Of a stretch of 64,000 bases of DNA, positions 1 through 12,287 are shown piece by piece; within the stretch, counting starts at the first letter, position 1; each line of letters opens with the position of its first letter. Origin of the DNA: Lineus longissimus (lineage: Eukaryota > Nemertea > Pilidiophora > Heteronemertea > Lineidae); the NCBI RefSeq assembly GCF_910592395.1, contig NC_088309.1, positions 3,970,501-4,034,500 of the forward strand, in the 5' to 3' direction. Under the pieces are notes generated by a model, which was given only the letters and a program-made list of their open reading frames with translations, was not told where the DNA came from and made no database searches. The translations under genes were made by a program, and so were the position numbers.

Positions 1-227
1 TCGCTCGCAGGGACACCATTGATGGCTCTCTAAAGGCCAATAGAGCAATAATCAACTCGTTTAAATCTTTTCACTTTCTTCAATTGGGCCGTGATGTCGT
101 CTGGTGATCTCTAGTTCCGTGTCATCGTGGATTCATCACCGCCGCATCGGACCGGAGATAATCACGCACTGCGCATGCGCAAATAGATAAATGAGGGCGA
201 TAACTCTCAGGTGAAATATAAAGTGTA
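1..227. other. Window edge, no gene seen
   Basis: No supported coding sequence. The stretch is less AT-rich than its surroundings and contains the NRF1-like palindrome listed separately. It may be intron or flank of the minus-strand exon candidate beside it. Confidence 0.4.
170..181. promoter_or_regulatory. NRF1-type palindrome TGCGCATGCGCA
   Basis: A perfect 12-bp palindrome, TGCGCATGCGCA, matches the established NRF1 consensus found in many CpG promoters. Which promoter it would serve is unknown: it lies downstream of the minus-strand ORF at 228-431, so it does not sit where that gene's promoter should be. Confidence 0.35.
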
Positions 228-431
228 TTAGAGAGGAGTCTCATCTTGGTGATAGGCACCTTTCAGTCGACAGGGATTTACGCTCAGCACACCGAAACTG
301 GACGCAGTGTGAAGTTTGATTTTCGCCCCTTCATTGATAGGAGAGTAGATGTCGTCTGCCTTGGCCAGTGTCAACAGAAGGAATGAAATGACAGCTACCA
401 GGTTGCCGTACCCTAGCACCTCGCATGACAT
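228..431 (-). CDS. Possible first coding exon with signal peptide (partial, hypothetical)
   Basis: A minus-strand open frame starts with ATG at 431. Residues 11-23 form a hydrophobic run (LVAVISFLLLTLA), followed by A-K-A before D-D, which fits a signal peptidase site. The next 35 residues are polar and codon use looks coding-like. Just upstream of the ATG on the minus strand is a pyrimidine-plus-CAG acceptor, so the exon may follow a 5' UTR intron. Possible donors are GTAAAT (exon end near 282) or GTGCCT (exon end near 260), and the rest of the gene would lie off the left edge. I do not recognise the protein. A chance ORF is the main alternative. Confidence 0.3.
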   Translation of the reverse strand: MSCEVLGYGNLVAVISFLLLTLAKADDIYSPINEGAKIKLHTASSFGVLSVNPCRLKGAYHQDETPL

Positions 432-3400
432 CAGGGACCTGAAACGGGCCTTTCCAAGGTGGGTAGCTCTTTCATTGAAAATTTCTTTTAGATGACTACC
501 TTGGCGGTATTTAATTTCTGAAATTGCACCATAAGTTTTAAGGCAAACATTGCAATTCGTTTTCTGGTAATCTATTTCACAACTTTTCTGTGATCATTGT
601 CTTATTTGCTTATTGATGTTTTAATCATAGAATGACACAGAATGAGTGTCTTTTTGTCAAAAGAAATTATACAAGAATGTATCAAAATGAACTGAATTGC
701 AAGTAGTGTATTTGGGGTATACACAGGCTGATCAGACGTCACTGAGAGATCATGTATACAATACCTTTCAAAATTCTATGTTAGACTCAACAATTACATC
801 GTTGCAAATATTTGGGTTGATACAATAGCTAAAATTTGACAAAACTAGTGTGGTACCTTTCACAAATGAATTATTCTGATGAGATACATCATCAGCAAGT
901 TCTCTGTGACTAGTAATTACACTACCTTCAACTAGAGAACAATTGATAAAAATAGAGTGGTACTATACCGTTGAATAATGAATCATCATCATGTGTTTTA
1001 TTATTTGCGTACTAATCCTGATGATCAATCATCAACAAGTCAACTGTGACTCTAAGAGTATAGCTGTACCTAAAACTCACTATTCCGCGGCAAATAATGC
1101 ACTTCTGGATATTTTCATAGTAACTTCGAGAGGTAAAAAGGAATTTTTCATTCTATATAGGCATACTAAAAGACTTTTCTTCAGGTTCAAATCCGCGTTT
1201 GACAATGTCAGAAACGCACCGCCTCCGCCTTTTGTTGCCAATCGTTGTCGGTTCGAGATCTACGCTAGTCCGCTGAATCTCGGCTCCTCATAAATAATCC
1301 ATATCACATTGGATAAGAGGAGGAACCCGATCATATAAATATTCAATGATCATTCATTAATTAGAATCTCAATGTGCTGTCAACGCTGGCTTCGTGAGCT
1401 GACGGCGGTAGACCTTAAACGGTCGATTCGAGTGTGGTTTCGGTCTTTTTTGTTAAAGAAAGGTTCAGAGTCAGAGAGAAAACAAATTATGTGACATTTA
1501 TGGTATGACATTTGTCGAAAATGAATAAGGACAGCAAAGAAAACGAATATAGGCAGGGTTACATTTCGGACGCAATGGGCCGACATCGCCCGGTCGCCCG
1601 GTATCATCGAGGAAAGACGATCGGATAAGGAGTCTAGGCAGGGTTAGCATTAGAAATGACAAAACCTTCATTCATTCATGGTAACACGGTAAGGTCTATC
1701 ACCAACATGTAGACCTAATATGATTGTAGATCAAAATCCAATAGCGAATAGAAGAATAGTTGGGACGTCTTTTAGCGAGATTCGCATGTTGAGCAAGACA
1801 AGTAACTAATACAGACCTCTGATTTCTGATTAGTGTCCGGTCTAATTATGAAATATTTACAGACCACCAAGGATGCAGTTGTTTAGAGCAGAATGATTAA
1901 TTGATATGTACAATTGCGGTCTGCAGTCTAATTAGGGCTGCTGGATTTTTGAAGACATGGCTGCATCAAGGAATGGCCGTCAGGGCGCATCATGTTTTTT
2001 GGGTCTGAACATTTGTAAGACTTAAAGGACAATAGAAATTTTATAAGCTATATGTTCAGACCAGAAGAGTTTCCAGTGGTGATTTTAAATTCAGGAGCAT
2101 TTCTTCTACGATGGATCTCTCTCTCGCGGACGCTAACTGTCTGTATAGCCTGCTGATTAATCATTTAGCCTCTACCCTCGATGAATTAAACTGATGAGGC
2201 CAATAATAATGCCATTTCACAAGACGTTGATTAACCTTTGTCAGCCGCTCGCCGGTGGCTGACTTCTCATCACGCACTGGGACCTCATCTCCAGGGACGA
2301 GTTAGAACGGCGGAATCATATTAGCGGATGTGACGTCATTGGTAGGGAGGTTAAGATCTTCTCCGACTCCAAAAAGATAGAGATCACGGTGGTCCTTTTT
2401 TGTGAGAGAGATTTTACTGTACTCGCAAAATTTCACCAAACATTCCCTCTAAGATTTCCGTCCATTCATGTTAGAAAACTATCACTAAATAGTTTTCTTA
2501 TATGATGCTTGTAAAAAAGATCGTACACTTTGCTATCAATATTCTGGCGTAAGTAGAATTGTCTACTTAAAGTCCTTGAAGAGGAAGAATTAACCTATAA
2601 GATTAAACAATTGGTTGTGTGAAACAGTGCGAAAAACTGAAGTAAACTTATTCTTGTCTATCCCTTGCCAGTCACTGACGAGGACCTAAATACTCTTCCG
2701 TACACTTGGTCCGTATTACCAAGTCGGGTTAGAGAATCTGTACATGGTATCACTGATGACCATTCATTTTGGGCTTGTTTTCCAGAGATTTGAACGGCCA
2801 TAGCCTGATTATGTCTTCTATTAGATTTGATTCATAATAATTTATGACCAGCTTAACATTGTCTCGAACAGCGACAGCGTGTCTAGTTTCCGCCACCAAA
2901 TCCTACTTATGACCTGCAACATTTTAGCCAGGAAATGAAATCAACCATTCTCAGTTCGAGAAATGCCATCAAAAATGGAAATAAATTGAGAAGTATTACC
3001 TGAAACACTTTCGTTGGCTTCCATACTGTTAGTTTTGCTTGCCGTCTTTGATTATAGCCATCCTTCCGTTCTTTAAGTCAATATGACAAACTAGCTGCGG
3101 AACTATATTATGACACCTGATTATTTGGCCAATATGTCTTCTTGATGAAATCATCTCGAATAATGATGACAATATTTCGCCAATCAAAGGTTTTGCCGGC
3201 TGATATGATTTGATTATTGAGTATCATCTCCAGGTTCGCGCATTAAGACCTCGCCTTCCGCACTCTCACATCCTTAAGTCGGCTTACAGGAGACAATTGA
3301 CTTTCAGCACATAACTCTGCACCCGGCGATAAATAATTATGATTGCGTTGGACGTGCGGCAGACAGTGGGGTTCTCTGTCTCCCTGGAGGACGCGACTCA

Positions 3401-6400
3401 GACCAGGTTAATATCATAGTCGGGATAACTGGCCAATGCGCACCTGTGACACGCAAAGCAAGAAAGCCTTACATCAAGGCAAGGCGAAGACAGGTACCCA
3501 CATTAAATCTCATTGCAATATAACAAGTTTATACCTAATTACAGGAAATCAACCGAATTTCATTGAGCCCGCTAGAGCCGGTAGATTGGACCAAAGAGCC
3601 AGTAATCGGATCAAAGGGCACTAAATTAGGCAATTATGGCAGAATTAGGAGAAGTCAATTTTGTAGCTTGGGATTGATCCGCGAGAGATAGCAACTCGTC
3701 GTATTAGAAAGCCCTCGTGAGGTTTGAAGTTGAAATAGTCTAGGTAACGCAAAGCTACAGAAATTCGATAATTTTCCTTTTGAGGTTTCGTTAATGATGA
3801 GGTGGAACAAAGGCAATCATGGGGGTGGGTGAGAGGGCTGCTATGGCCTTCGTTCATCACCCGAGATGGGTGTGATCATCACACTGTAGAATAACAAGGT
3901 AAACTCGGGAAAGGCCAAGCCCTCGGCCTACAACATGGGATTACAGCATTCACGAAAGAAACAACAGGTTTTTTGTCAGTTTAGGACAGAAAGGATGAGG
4001 TAAAAACAAAAAAAGTGCTGAGCATAGCACTGACATGAAACAATTTTGTCACTGTCGATCATGGTTTCATGATCCAATTAAAATGCCGACGTCGTGGCGA
4101 TGCTATACAAGTATATACACATGAAGTCTTTTTCATTGACCGACTTTCTAATACTATATTCTCGACAGTCTGGGGAATTGATTCTCCAGGGTTTGATATA
4201 GCGATAAATCCATGGGAAGCGATCGGTCAAGCGCTAAAGTGCCCAGGCTAATGCAATTTACAAGGCTACATTCACGAGAAGAAAAGCTTGAAATTTTAAA
4301 ATCGCACGGACCCATATAATCCGACGGAACCTTTCGCTATCTCGCCTGCCACTGAGTCAGTATCGTGATGAACAAACTCGCAGTCCCTTGATTTCCAATT
4401 TGAGGCCGAGTTTTCCTAGTTTGACTTTGAGGTGATGTTTGGTGAATAAACCACGCACTTATTTCTGAAGAATCAAACAGGAAAATTGAATTCCGATGCA
4501 AAGTATACGGCCCTGTTTGTTTACCCTAGGAGTAGATAGTGTCATCGAGTCAGCGTGAGATGAACCTAAGTTTGTCACCGCCATAATTGAGCTCCGGTAA
4601 AATAAATATTTGAATAGGGGCTCCAGGGCTCTATCCTCTCGGGTGCAAACCCAGCTCACAATTGAACTTGTTAAAGTAATACTGGAGGCTGCGGGTTCTT
4701 TTTCACCACCCGGATTATCCCGGGCGAGCAAACCCGCAACGAAATCTCAATTAATTAAGATACTTGATAGAAAATCTGGGCCTTGACGTCTGAAATCTGT
4801 TTGAAACACCAGCAGATAACACCGCCGTATTGGGCTTTATAAATTCATGAAGTTCAGATCCTCTTTTAAAATCTATTCGCCATAAATTTTGATCAAAGTG
4901 ACACCGGTAAGTAGGTGTCGGGATTACTCCGGGACTGACATCAGATCCGAAGATACCACTTTGAATAGATACGGTTCGTCGTGCGCTGCTTTAATATTTA
5001 TGTACCTTGGTCTCGGGAAAAATCTTGAGGATTTTGATATTAGCCTAATCTTTATTAATGACTATAAGATTGGTCGTGTCTATTAATCTTAATTATCGTA
5101 CAATTAATTACAGATAAGTTGTCTTTTCACCTGTTGGTTGTCAAGCAGACGTATAAGTCGCATCATGCAGGCGTGAGGTCTAAAGACGTTTTACTCGCCC
5201 ACAGACGCCGCTCTATAAATTCAAAATGAGGGTCTATTTGGATACTGTAGTTGAACAATGTTTAACATGGTAAATTTTGATATACATGTACATTGTATTC
5301 CCATAGGGGTTCACGCCAAACTACTGTTTTCTGTTGTGCATAGTTAATGAGTGGTCACCTACAAATTGCTATCCTTCAGCTTACTTTTGAGACTATTTCC
5401 CCGTTAATAAGGGAAGGCGCCTCCAGTTTTTCAGCCACATAAATGTTTAATGTAACCGAGTTAAATCGCGCTTTTTTGCAAATCGAAGAGAACGTAAATG
5501 CATTTAGGCGGGAGCAAAATTGCCATTTAAATTAGATTACATCCCAACATCAACTTCTGAATAATTCAAACTTAAAAATACGCGGGGTCTAATTTTCACT
5601 TTAATGGCACCTTGGACTATTTGTGGAAAAGAAAACTAATCACGTAGAAAGAACGTTATTCCGAAATTCTAAATGATCGAAATCTCAAGAGCATGCTAGA
5701 CAAAAATCTTCAATTAAAATACGGTGCCGGACCCATTTTTCTCCCTTAATTGATTGGTCTCAGCAAGTTATCTAACCTGTCTACTCTAATATGTACGTGG
5801 TTGGTTTTGGTTTATTTCGTGCTATCGATGAGAGACAACGGAGTAGGCTATAGGGGGAAAAAGTTGGTCTTCTTACTTGCTTAGATTAGCCTAGGAAAAA
5901 AGGTGATCTGCATTCAAAGCCGAACATTGGCGATGTTACTTATTGTTGGTTGTTAACAGGCAGCTTACTGCCGGGACGTGTAGGCGTTGCGAGATTGCAG
6001 AACCTGATGTCAAGCTGGATAGAACCTGCACGCTGAAGAAATCTCAGAAACTCAGCGGAACAATCAAAACGATGCTGTCGTGGCCCGCTTCTTTTGTCAA
6101 GAGGAACCCGAGATTCAAAGGGCACGCGCGGTGGCATGATTTGCGGTTGCTCTTCCTTATAGTTCTATTTGAAGCAGACAGATAACTACCAACTCGAGTT
6201 AACTACCCAACCATAATTACCTTTGGATGTGGTTGCTCTTTTGACATACAGAATCATACCAAATTGTGTGTGATTATATCCCATTGTCTTTCCCCTATGT
6301 AATTGGGAAAGGAGACCACCGGACGTGAGAGCACGAAATTATCAAAATCAGAAGATAGTCACACGAGTCGCGGCGGTTGCAGCAAAACAGTGATTCGAAA

Positions 6401-6975
6401 GAGACGCATAGTATTTTCGCGTCAGATAAAACATACCCGAATAATCCAAGAGAAGATAGATGTTCGCGTCAGCCCACCTTTTACAAAAGAATTCGGAGTA
6501 ATCACGAAATAATACAGTCATGTCTCGAAATTGGGGCAGCAAAACCATCTCTCCAAACCGTGATTTTTTTTTAAAAGGAACATTACGTTTGATTATTGTA
6601 TCATTTTTTCTTCTCTCATCTTTTAAAGGTTATCTTCGCCACCATGAAAACGAGTCGACTCTTTCTTCTGCGAAGCCCGGCATGTCCTTTTTGGCAAAGA
6701 ACTTCTCTCCGCGCAGAAAAAGACGTTGGCCGATCATGCCAACACTTTGAAGGCATTGACGCGAACAATGTTATGGAACCTTATACGGTTCTCATTTCTC
6801 TCAGCTACGAATTGGAGGGGAGAAGGAGAATTTCTGATTTATTCTACCATGCACTACAGCTACGAACTGTAGGGACTTGTGACACACCAGCTTTGTTTTG
6901 TGAATGCTTGACCAAAGATGATGTAGTTGACACTACGACATTCTCGATATTTGTCTTTCCAGTGCTTGTAATCCT
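432..6975. other. Intergenic / upstream region of the PRDM14-type gene
   Basis: About 6.5 kb of AT-rich DNA. The open frames are short, have no recognisable domain and show poor codon structure. Homeodomain-type TAATTA/ATTAG words are common here, but at this base composition they are not evidence. The last part should hold the promoter and any 5' non-coding exon of the gene starting at 6976, but I see no clear TATA box or start site. Confidence 0.5.
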
Positions 6976-9900
6976 ATGGCACCCCTTAACCCACGACAGG
7001 AGCACCAGGCTGCAGCATTCCAAAACGCCCTGAAGACTTCCGTTAACAGCTCCAATATGTCCAGCATGAAACACTTTCCTTACACGGCCATGTTTCCCAC
7101 GTGGATGAGTCCGCCACTTGGAACCGTGGAGATGCCCCCACCTTGGCCCCCGACGTGTTTGGTCCCGATGTTCAATACCCAGGATCTGGACATGGTATTA
7201 TACGGGTACGTCAGGAGTAAGGAAAATGGCGGTCTGGTGGGGCATGCACTGTCAGGACTCCGCATCAATGAGCTAAGTCATGGTAAGTTTACATTATCAG
7301 CCTCAAGACATAGCTTTCTGGTTGTCATAATCGCCGCAACTGCAACGGGCTTTTTCATATTCACCGGTTTTATCCCAAAACGAAATTGATATGGCAAGTT
7401 TTGAATCTGCCGCAGAAGCCCCGTTGATTAGACCAGGCGGGCGCGGAAGACAATCGATTTTTCAAGTTTACCTGATCAGACAGCGTTAGCGGCCGATAAT
7501 GATGAGCAGGAAATATTTTGAATCATTTTCTTGACTCGAATACATTACATAACATCTATCTCGAAGTTGCATTACCGTCTTCATATCTTTACATATACAG
7601 GTATTGAGAAGATTCTCTCGCCAAAACTTGGCGGAGGGCACGGTAGTGCGAGGGACAAGTCATCAACACTCATAGAAAAGACCACATTAAATCTTCCAGA
7701 AGGTAAGCCATGTTCAATCACACGTGCAAGAAGGTATAGCACTCTTCTTCAAATGCGTGTTGAAAAAGAATGCATATTCACCTGATATAGGTTCAGATGT
7801 AACGGGACATCCGTCTGTCCGGTGAGCAATCTAGCACTAGGAATTTGTTCGAAATGTGAAATAGGAAACAAAGTTAGTTCAGCCTTTTCTATAACCTCCA
7901 TTTAGGCTTGAAGATTGTTCAGACCTCGTGTGCAGGTGCCACTCACTATGGTGTATTCTGTGAGATGACCGTGATAGCACGAGGGACAAGGTTCGGACCA
8001 TTTAGCGGCAAAGTGGTACACACCAGTGAGATCAAGACCAATGATGATAACTCATTTATGTGGGAGGTAAGACGACGAATTCCTTCATTGGGTTTGTAGA
8101 TTCCGACTGACCCAATCAGTCATTAGGAGTGCGCCTTCCCAGGCCCGTCCTACAAGAGGGACGGGAATTGATCTCGAATGGAAAGTTTCATTCGCCAAGC
8201 TGAAAGCAAACCAATGTTTTACATCAATGGTTGTAGCACAACGCACAGTCAGATGGCATGTATTAATTGCACCCGGTGCTTACAGATAGAAAATCTGACA
8301 AGACAATGTACATTGTATTATGATTTCCGATGGGTTTCCAGGTTTTTAAAGATGGCCGATTGAGTCACTTCATCGATGGACGCGGCAGCACTGGCAACTG
8401 GATGGCGTACGTGAACTGCGCTCGATATGCCCAAGAGCAAAACCTCATAGCAATCCAAACCGAAGGGCAGATCTACTACGAAGCGTGTAAGGACCTACCC
8501 CGCGGATCAGAGCTGTTAGTCTGGTACGGGGACAGCTACCTGCAGTTTATGGGAATTCCGGTAGCTTTAAAGGACATGATGAGTGCTACCGGGCAGGAAG
8601 ACGTGGACGGTGAGTGGATAACTTTTTTTAACCAAAGAATTTCGTAATCTACCAATCAAACGTTTTTGATTTCGCCGAAAATCTCAAAGTGGTTATACAT
8701 TTGTATTCTTTAAGGGTTTTCAAAAGCGTTCGGCAATGTATGGCAATGGTTCCGCAGTGAAAGGTTGTGTCCAGGGTGTTAATAAATCTCTGCAAAATAT
8801 TTTTATCATTACACTTTACAGGTGGAGAAGGCTTTACATGCGAGCGATGTGGCAAGGTATTCGCCTATCAGTATTACAGAGACAAACATCTCAAATACAC
8901 CAGATGCGTCGACCAAGGAGACAGAAAGTTCCCCTGTCATTTGTGTACAAGGTATGGATGTCTGTTATGATATGCGTTGATACTGAAGTTCGAACAGGTC
9001 ATATCTGCCTGGCTATAGAGTGGGGATGAAGGAAGACCACACCATCCCTTGCTGAGAGGTAGCTGAAATATTCCAGAAAATACGATGCGAACATCTGCAG
9101 GAAGTCGCACACCTTTTCACATTCGCCTTCAAGACTCACAGCGCCTGCCGTCCTAGAGCACCATCATCGAATGTTCTCGTGCCAGCGGCTCCCGGAAGCC
9201 ACTTACATTAGCGAATATCTTCCCACATACGCGAGGGTTCTCGAATCGGGAGGGGGCAACCTTCACCGGCACTTTGCAAAGAAAATGGTGCTTCCGCGGT
9301 GTCGCTGTTGGATGGATGCTTTGTTGCAACCCAAAATTTCAATTCAAGTGATGTGATGTGTATTTTCATACTGTTCATAAACATGTAGATTTGCATTGAA
9401 ACACAAGAATGGGCCATTCTGAAGAAGTTGAGTAGAGTAAATTTGTTGATACATGTATCTATGGTATTTTTGCATTAAGGTTATAGAAGCCCCGGAATCT
9501 AGCACCTTTCCTCGTTCAAGGGTTCAAATGAGAACATTGGGGTTCTATGAACTGCCATAGCATCCTTCTGGAACCCTCTTGTCTCGGAATTGACGCCGCT
9601 GTGAATATATGTCGACGACGGTTCTCGAATTGGGAGCGGGCAATTGGTGGTGTCCCCCCCCCCCCCACCCCCGTCAGAAAATACCCCAAAAAACTTAATA
9701 GCCAGCGCCCTGTGGAGGGAAAGTTTCAGTGGCTTCAAAGTGGCCTTTTTGTCGCGTTTGCTGTACCAGAACACACGTACAACACTGCGGAAACCTGACT
9801 ATTTTTCATCCGAAAATGTCTATCACACGATGTTTTGATGTCTCGTCCTCTTCCATTGCAGGTCATTTGAGAAGCGGGATAGATTACGGATCCACATTCT

Positions 9901-10949
9901 TCACGTCCACGAGAAACATCGCCCTCATCACTGCACAGTCTGCGGCAAAAGCTTTAGTCAGTCTTCTAGTCTCAATAAACACATGCGGGTAAGCTTTAGT
10001 CCGTCTTCTACATAATCTCAATAAACACACGTGGGCAAGCTTTATTCAGTCTATAGTGTCAGTATGCGTGAACATACGCGGTAAGCTTCATATCGTATCA
10101 GTGCGTTTAAACTCAACGCTTTCTGCGATGTCGGCATTTTGATGTCGTTATCACTGTTCCTAGAGAATCGCCGACCGCTGATTGCTAGACACAGTTTTCT
10201 CAATAATTCAATGACAATTTTCTTCTTCCCGTTTAGGTCCATAGTGGCGAGCGTCCTTACAAGTGTGTCTACTGTAGCAAGGCATTCACAGCATCCAGTA
10301 TCCTCCGGACGCACATAAGGCAGCACTCAGGCGAAAAACCATTCAAGGTGAAATCTGGTGGCATGTACATGTACTTGTAACGCAAAACTTATACTGGCGC
10401 AACTAGGACTTGTCCAATAAGCATATACATGTCGTGTCAGCAAATCTGGTAGATACCTTGTTGGATTTGATATACCGACGAAAACGTTCATGACTGTTTC
10501 ACCGGCGTGTCGCACTGCCACCTGATTTTTACTCATGAGGGGTAGAGAACCACGCGGAGGGGCTGCGTTCAACTCACAATAGGTTTGCCAACACGATGGT
10601 ATCTTTGGTGGGGTTTTTGTTACATGTTTTTTCGAAAATCACAGGTACACACTCTGATTCTTCTCTTGCCATCTCTCTTCAATATCACTGATATTTTGTT
10701 TTTATTTCTAGCTTATTTTATTTATTTCAGTGTAAATTCTGTGGGAAGGCATTTGCATCGCACGCAGCACACGACAGCCACATGAGAAGAACGCACACAC
10801 GTGACAAATTACCGTCTGCGAACTTGAACCGGACGCCGGAGAAACGCCTGCCTCTCACATTCGCGAACCCTGCGACACAGAATACCGTGCTAGCCACAAA
10901 CTTTATGACAACACAGCCAGTTGCAGCGCCTGCTATACCAGCTCTGTGA
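6976..10949 (+). CDS. Prdm14: PRDM14-type PR domain zinc-finger transcription factor (8 exons)
   Basis: Exons are 6976-7282, 7601-7702, 7906-8066, 8342-8609, 8822-8951, 9862-9988, 10237-10347 and 10731-10949. All junctions are GT-AG and in phase, giving 474 residues. Residues about 138-260 (exons 3-4) form a PR/SET domain, with [37 protein letters not shown] and [10 protein letters not shown]. Zinc fingers lie at 286-308, 318-339, 347-367, 375-395 and 403-424. The block [20 protein letters not shown] is, as I recall it, a PRDM14 signature. Vertebrate PRDM14 is a nuclear DNA-binding regulator of pluripotency, germline and some neurons, acting with CBFA2T-type co-repressors. Finger 1 ends in Cys (C-C-H-C), and the last finger of the vertebrate protein appears absent, replaced by a 50-residue low-complexity tail. 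The frame is open upstream of ATG 6976 to an acceptor-like CAG ending at 6962, so an earlier coding exon is possible. Confidence 0.9.
8214..8321 (+). pseudogene. Decayed partial copy of the PRDM14 PR-domain exon within intron 3
   Basis: In the intron, 20 bp before exon 4, one frame reads FYING...MACINCTR...Q.ENL...YY. Exon 4 reads HFIDG...MAYVNCAR...EQNL...IYY. The two align without gaps for 28 residues (11 identical), then the relic has lost three codons before Y-Y and ends. The tryptophan before M-A is replaced by Gln, and no convincing donor follows. This looks like an old tandem duplication of the first part of exon 4 rather than a working alternative exon. Confidence 0.55.
9237..9646 (+). 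repeat. Two short related segments and poly-C tract in PRDM14 intron 5
   Basis: The long intron 5 (8952-9861) carries two similar segments around GGTTCTCGAATYGGGAG, at about 9237-9259 and 9620-9642. The second is followed by a 13-C run at 9654-9666. No exon is seen between them. Confidence 0.4.
9950..10083 (+). repeat. Tandem triplication across the exon 6 / intron 6 junction of PRDM14
   Basis: The segment AGCTTTAGTCAGTCTTC... that encodes the helix of zinc finger 3 and runs into the donor (9950-9991) recurs at 9992-10037 and, more diverged, at 10038-10083. Copy 1 has the working donor CGG|GTAAGC. Copy 2 has GGGCAAGC, with GT changed to GC. Copy 3 keeps GGTAAGC. The duplicated copies lie in the intron and are not needed for the reading frame. 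Confidence 0.7.
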
Positions 10950-12287
10950 GACTTCGAACTTTTGAACCAGTTCCACCCTGCAGTTCATCCCACCCGATTA
11001 CGAAAAATAATTAGATACTTCCCAAACCTTGGACAACTCCACACATGCCGTAGTGTTCGGTGAGGCAATAAATACCATCCTTTCGAGAAATCAAGTAATC
11101 CCCTGGACGAAGAGGGAACTTTAGGCCAGGCGCGACAGACGTCAGAGTGCGATGTTGAGTATACGCGCGGCGCAATTATTTTTTTTAATCGAAGACGCCA
11201 AATCTCAAGTTGTGAATGTAATGTTTAATATTGTTGTTATACGGTTCAAGTTAATGTGTCGTTTTTTGATGAGATTGACAGTGTAGGAGGATACATGTAT
11301 CAAGAGCGGTAGAGCAATGATGCAGCTGCCTCTGTTCAATATACATGTACAGTGGAACCCTGTAACACGACCGTTAATGGGACCACTAGCGGGATGGTAC
11401 ATGTATGTCGCAGTGCATCTACAACGACTATAGAACACAAAATGTTAACTGGTAAACAACTCGTGTGTTCATTATCGAACCAGCAGTTAAAGTGCTGATA
11501 GAACTAATGGTGCTAATAAATGTTATCATATAGAAAGAACGACTGATTTGATTTTTGTAATCGTCGTACATGTTTGTACATAAGCATCCTATCGTATAAA
11601 GATTGTGCTTGTCTGGCGAGTCGAACAACATCCAGTAGGCATTTCAATACCTACCGGTCGCCGGGGCGGATCAAGAAATTTGGTAGCCTAAGTAGGGGTT
11701 CAGGATGACAGAATGTTTTTTATGGAAGGCTGTCACAACCATCGACTTACAGTTTTATTACAACTTAAATAAGCATCAAAGCTATACATCGACTGTGATG
11801 ATGAGACTCGGCCATGTCAGTAATAGCGCTGGTCCTTTTCGAGTTCGAAGGCTCTACTGATCTGTTGATGGCTTTCCCCTGAAAACGAAAAGTGAATCTT
11901 ATGACGGCTCTGCTTATAAACCTTTCTATGAGCATCCCAACATCTTATGACTTCAGACAAAATACATGTATTCTCTCAATGACAAGGTAAATCTACGCGC
12001 GTGGTATAGAGTGCCGACGTGAACCCGTCACTATACGTATTTACTCACTGCACATTGAAAAATTGAGCTATGGGGACATGTATGGAGAAGGACTGAGGCA
12101 GCATAAACCATGTTTTCCACTGCGGGCTAATTGCAGTGCTTGTGTCAATAACAGTAAGTATTTAAAATATTTCTCATGAATATAGATATCTTGAAGACGA
12201 AGAAGAAGAAGAAGGTACAAATATAATCTCATATAAAACTCGTACACGAAATGCCGTGATAGCCGTGAACAAAAATACTTAAAATAC
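10950..12287. other. Downstream region of PRDM14, no gene
   Basis: Holds the presumed 3' UTR. An AATAAA-containing word lies near 11067, about 120 bp after the stop, and could be the poly(A) signal. Further on there are only short frames, TACATGTA words and a GAA microsatellite at about 12192-12213. Confidence 0.4.

Noticed and set aside
1175-1260. tRNA-like B box GGTTCAAATCC
   Set aside because: No A box or cloverleaf could be built around it.
991-1293. 100-codon ORF with a hydrophobic start
   Set aside because: AT-rich, poor codon structure, no splice or promoter support; likely chance.
6596-7033. 145-codon plus-strand ORF before PRDM14
   Set aside because: Overlaps PRDM14 exon 1 in another frame, and has no domain.
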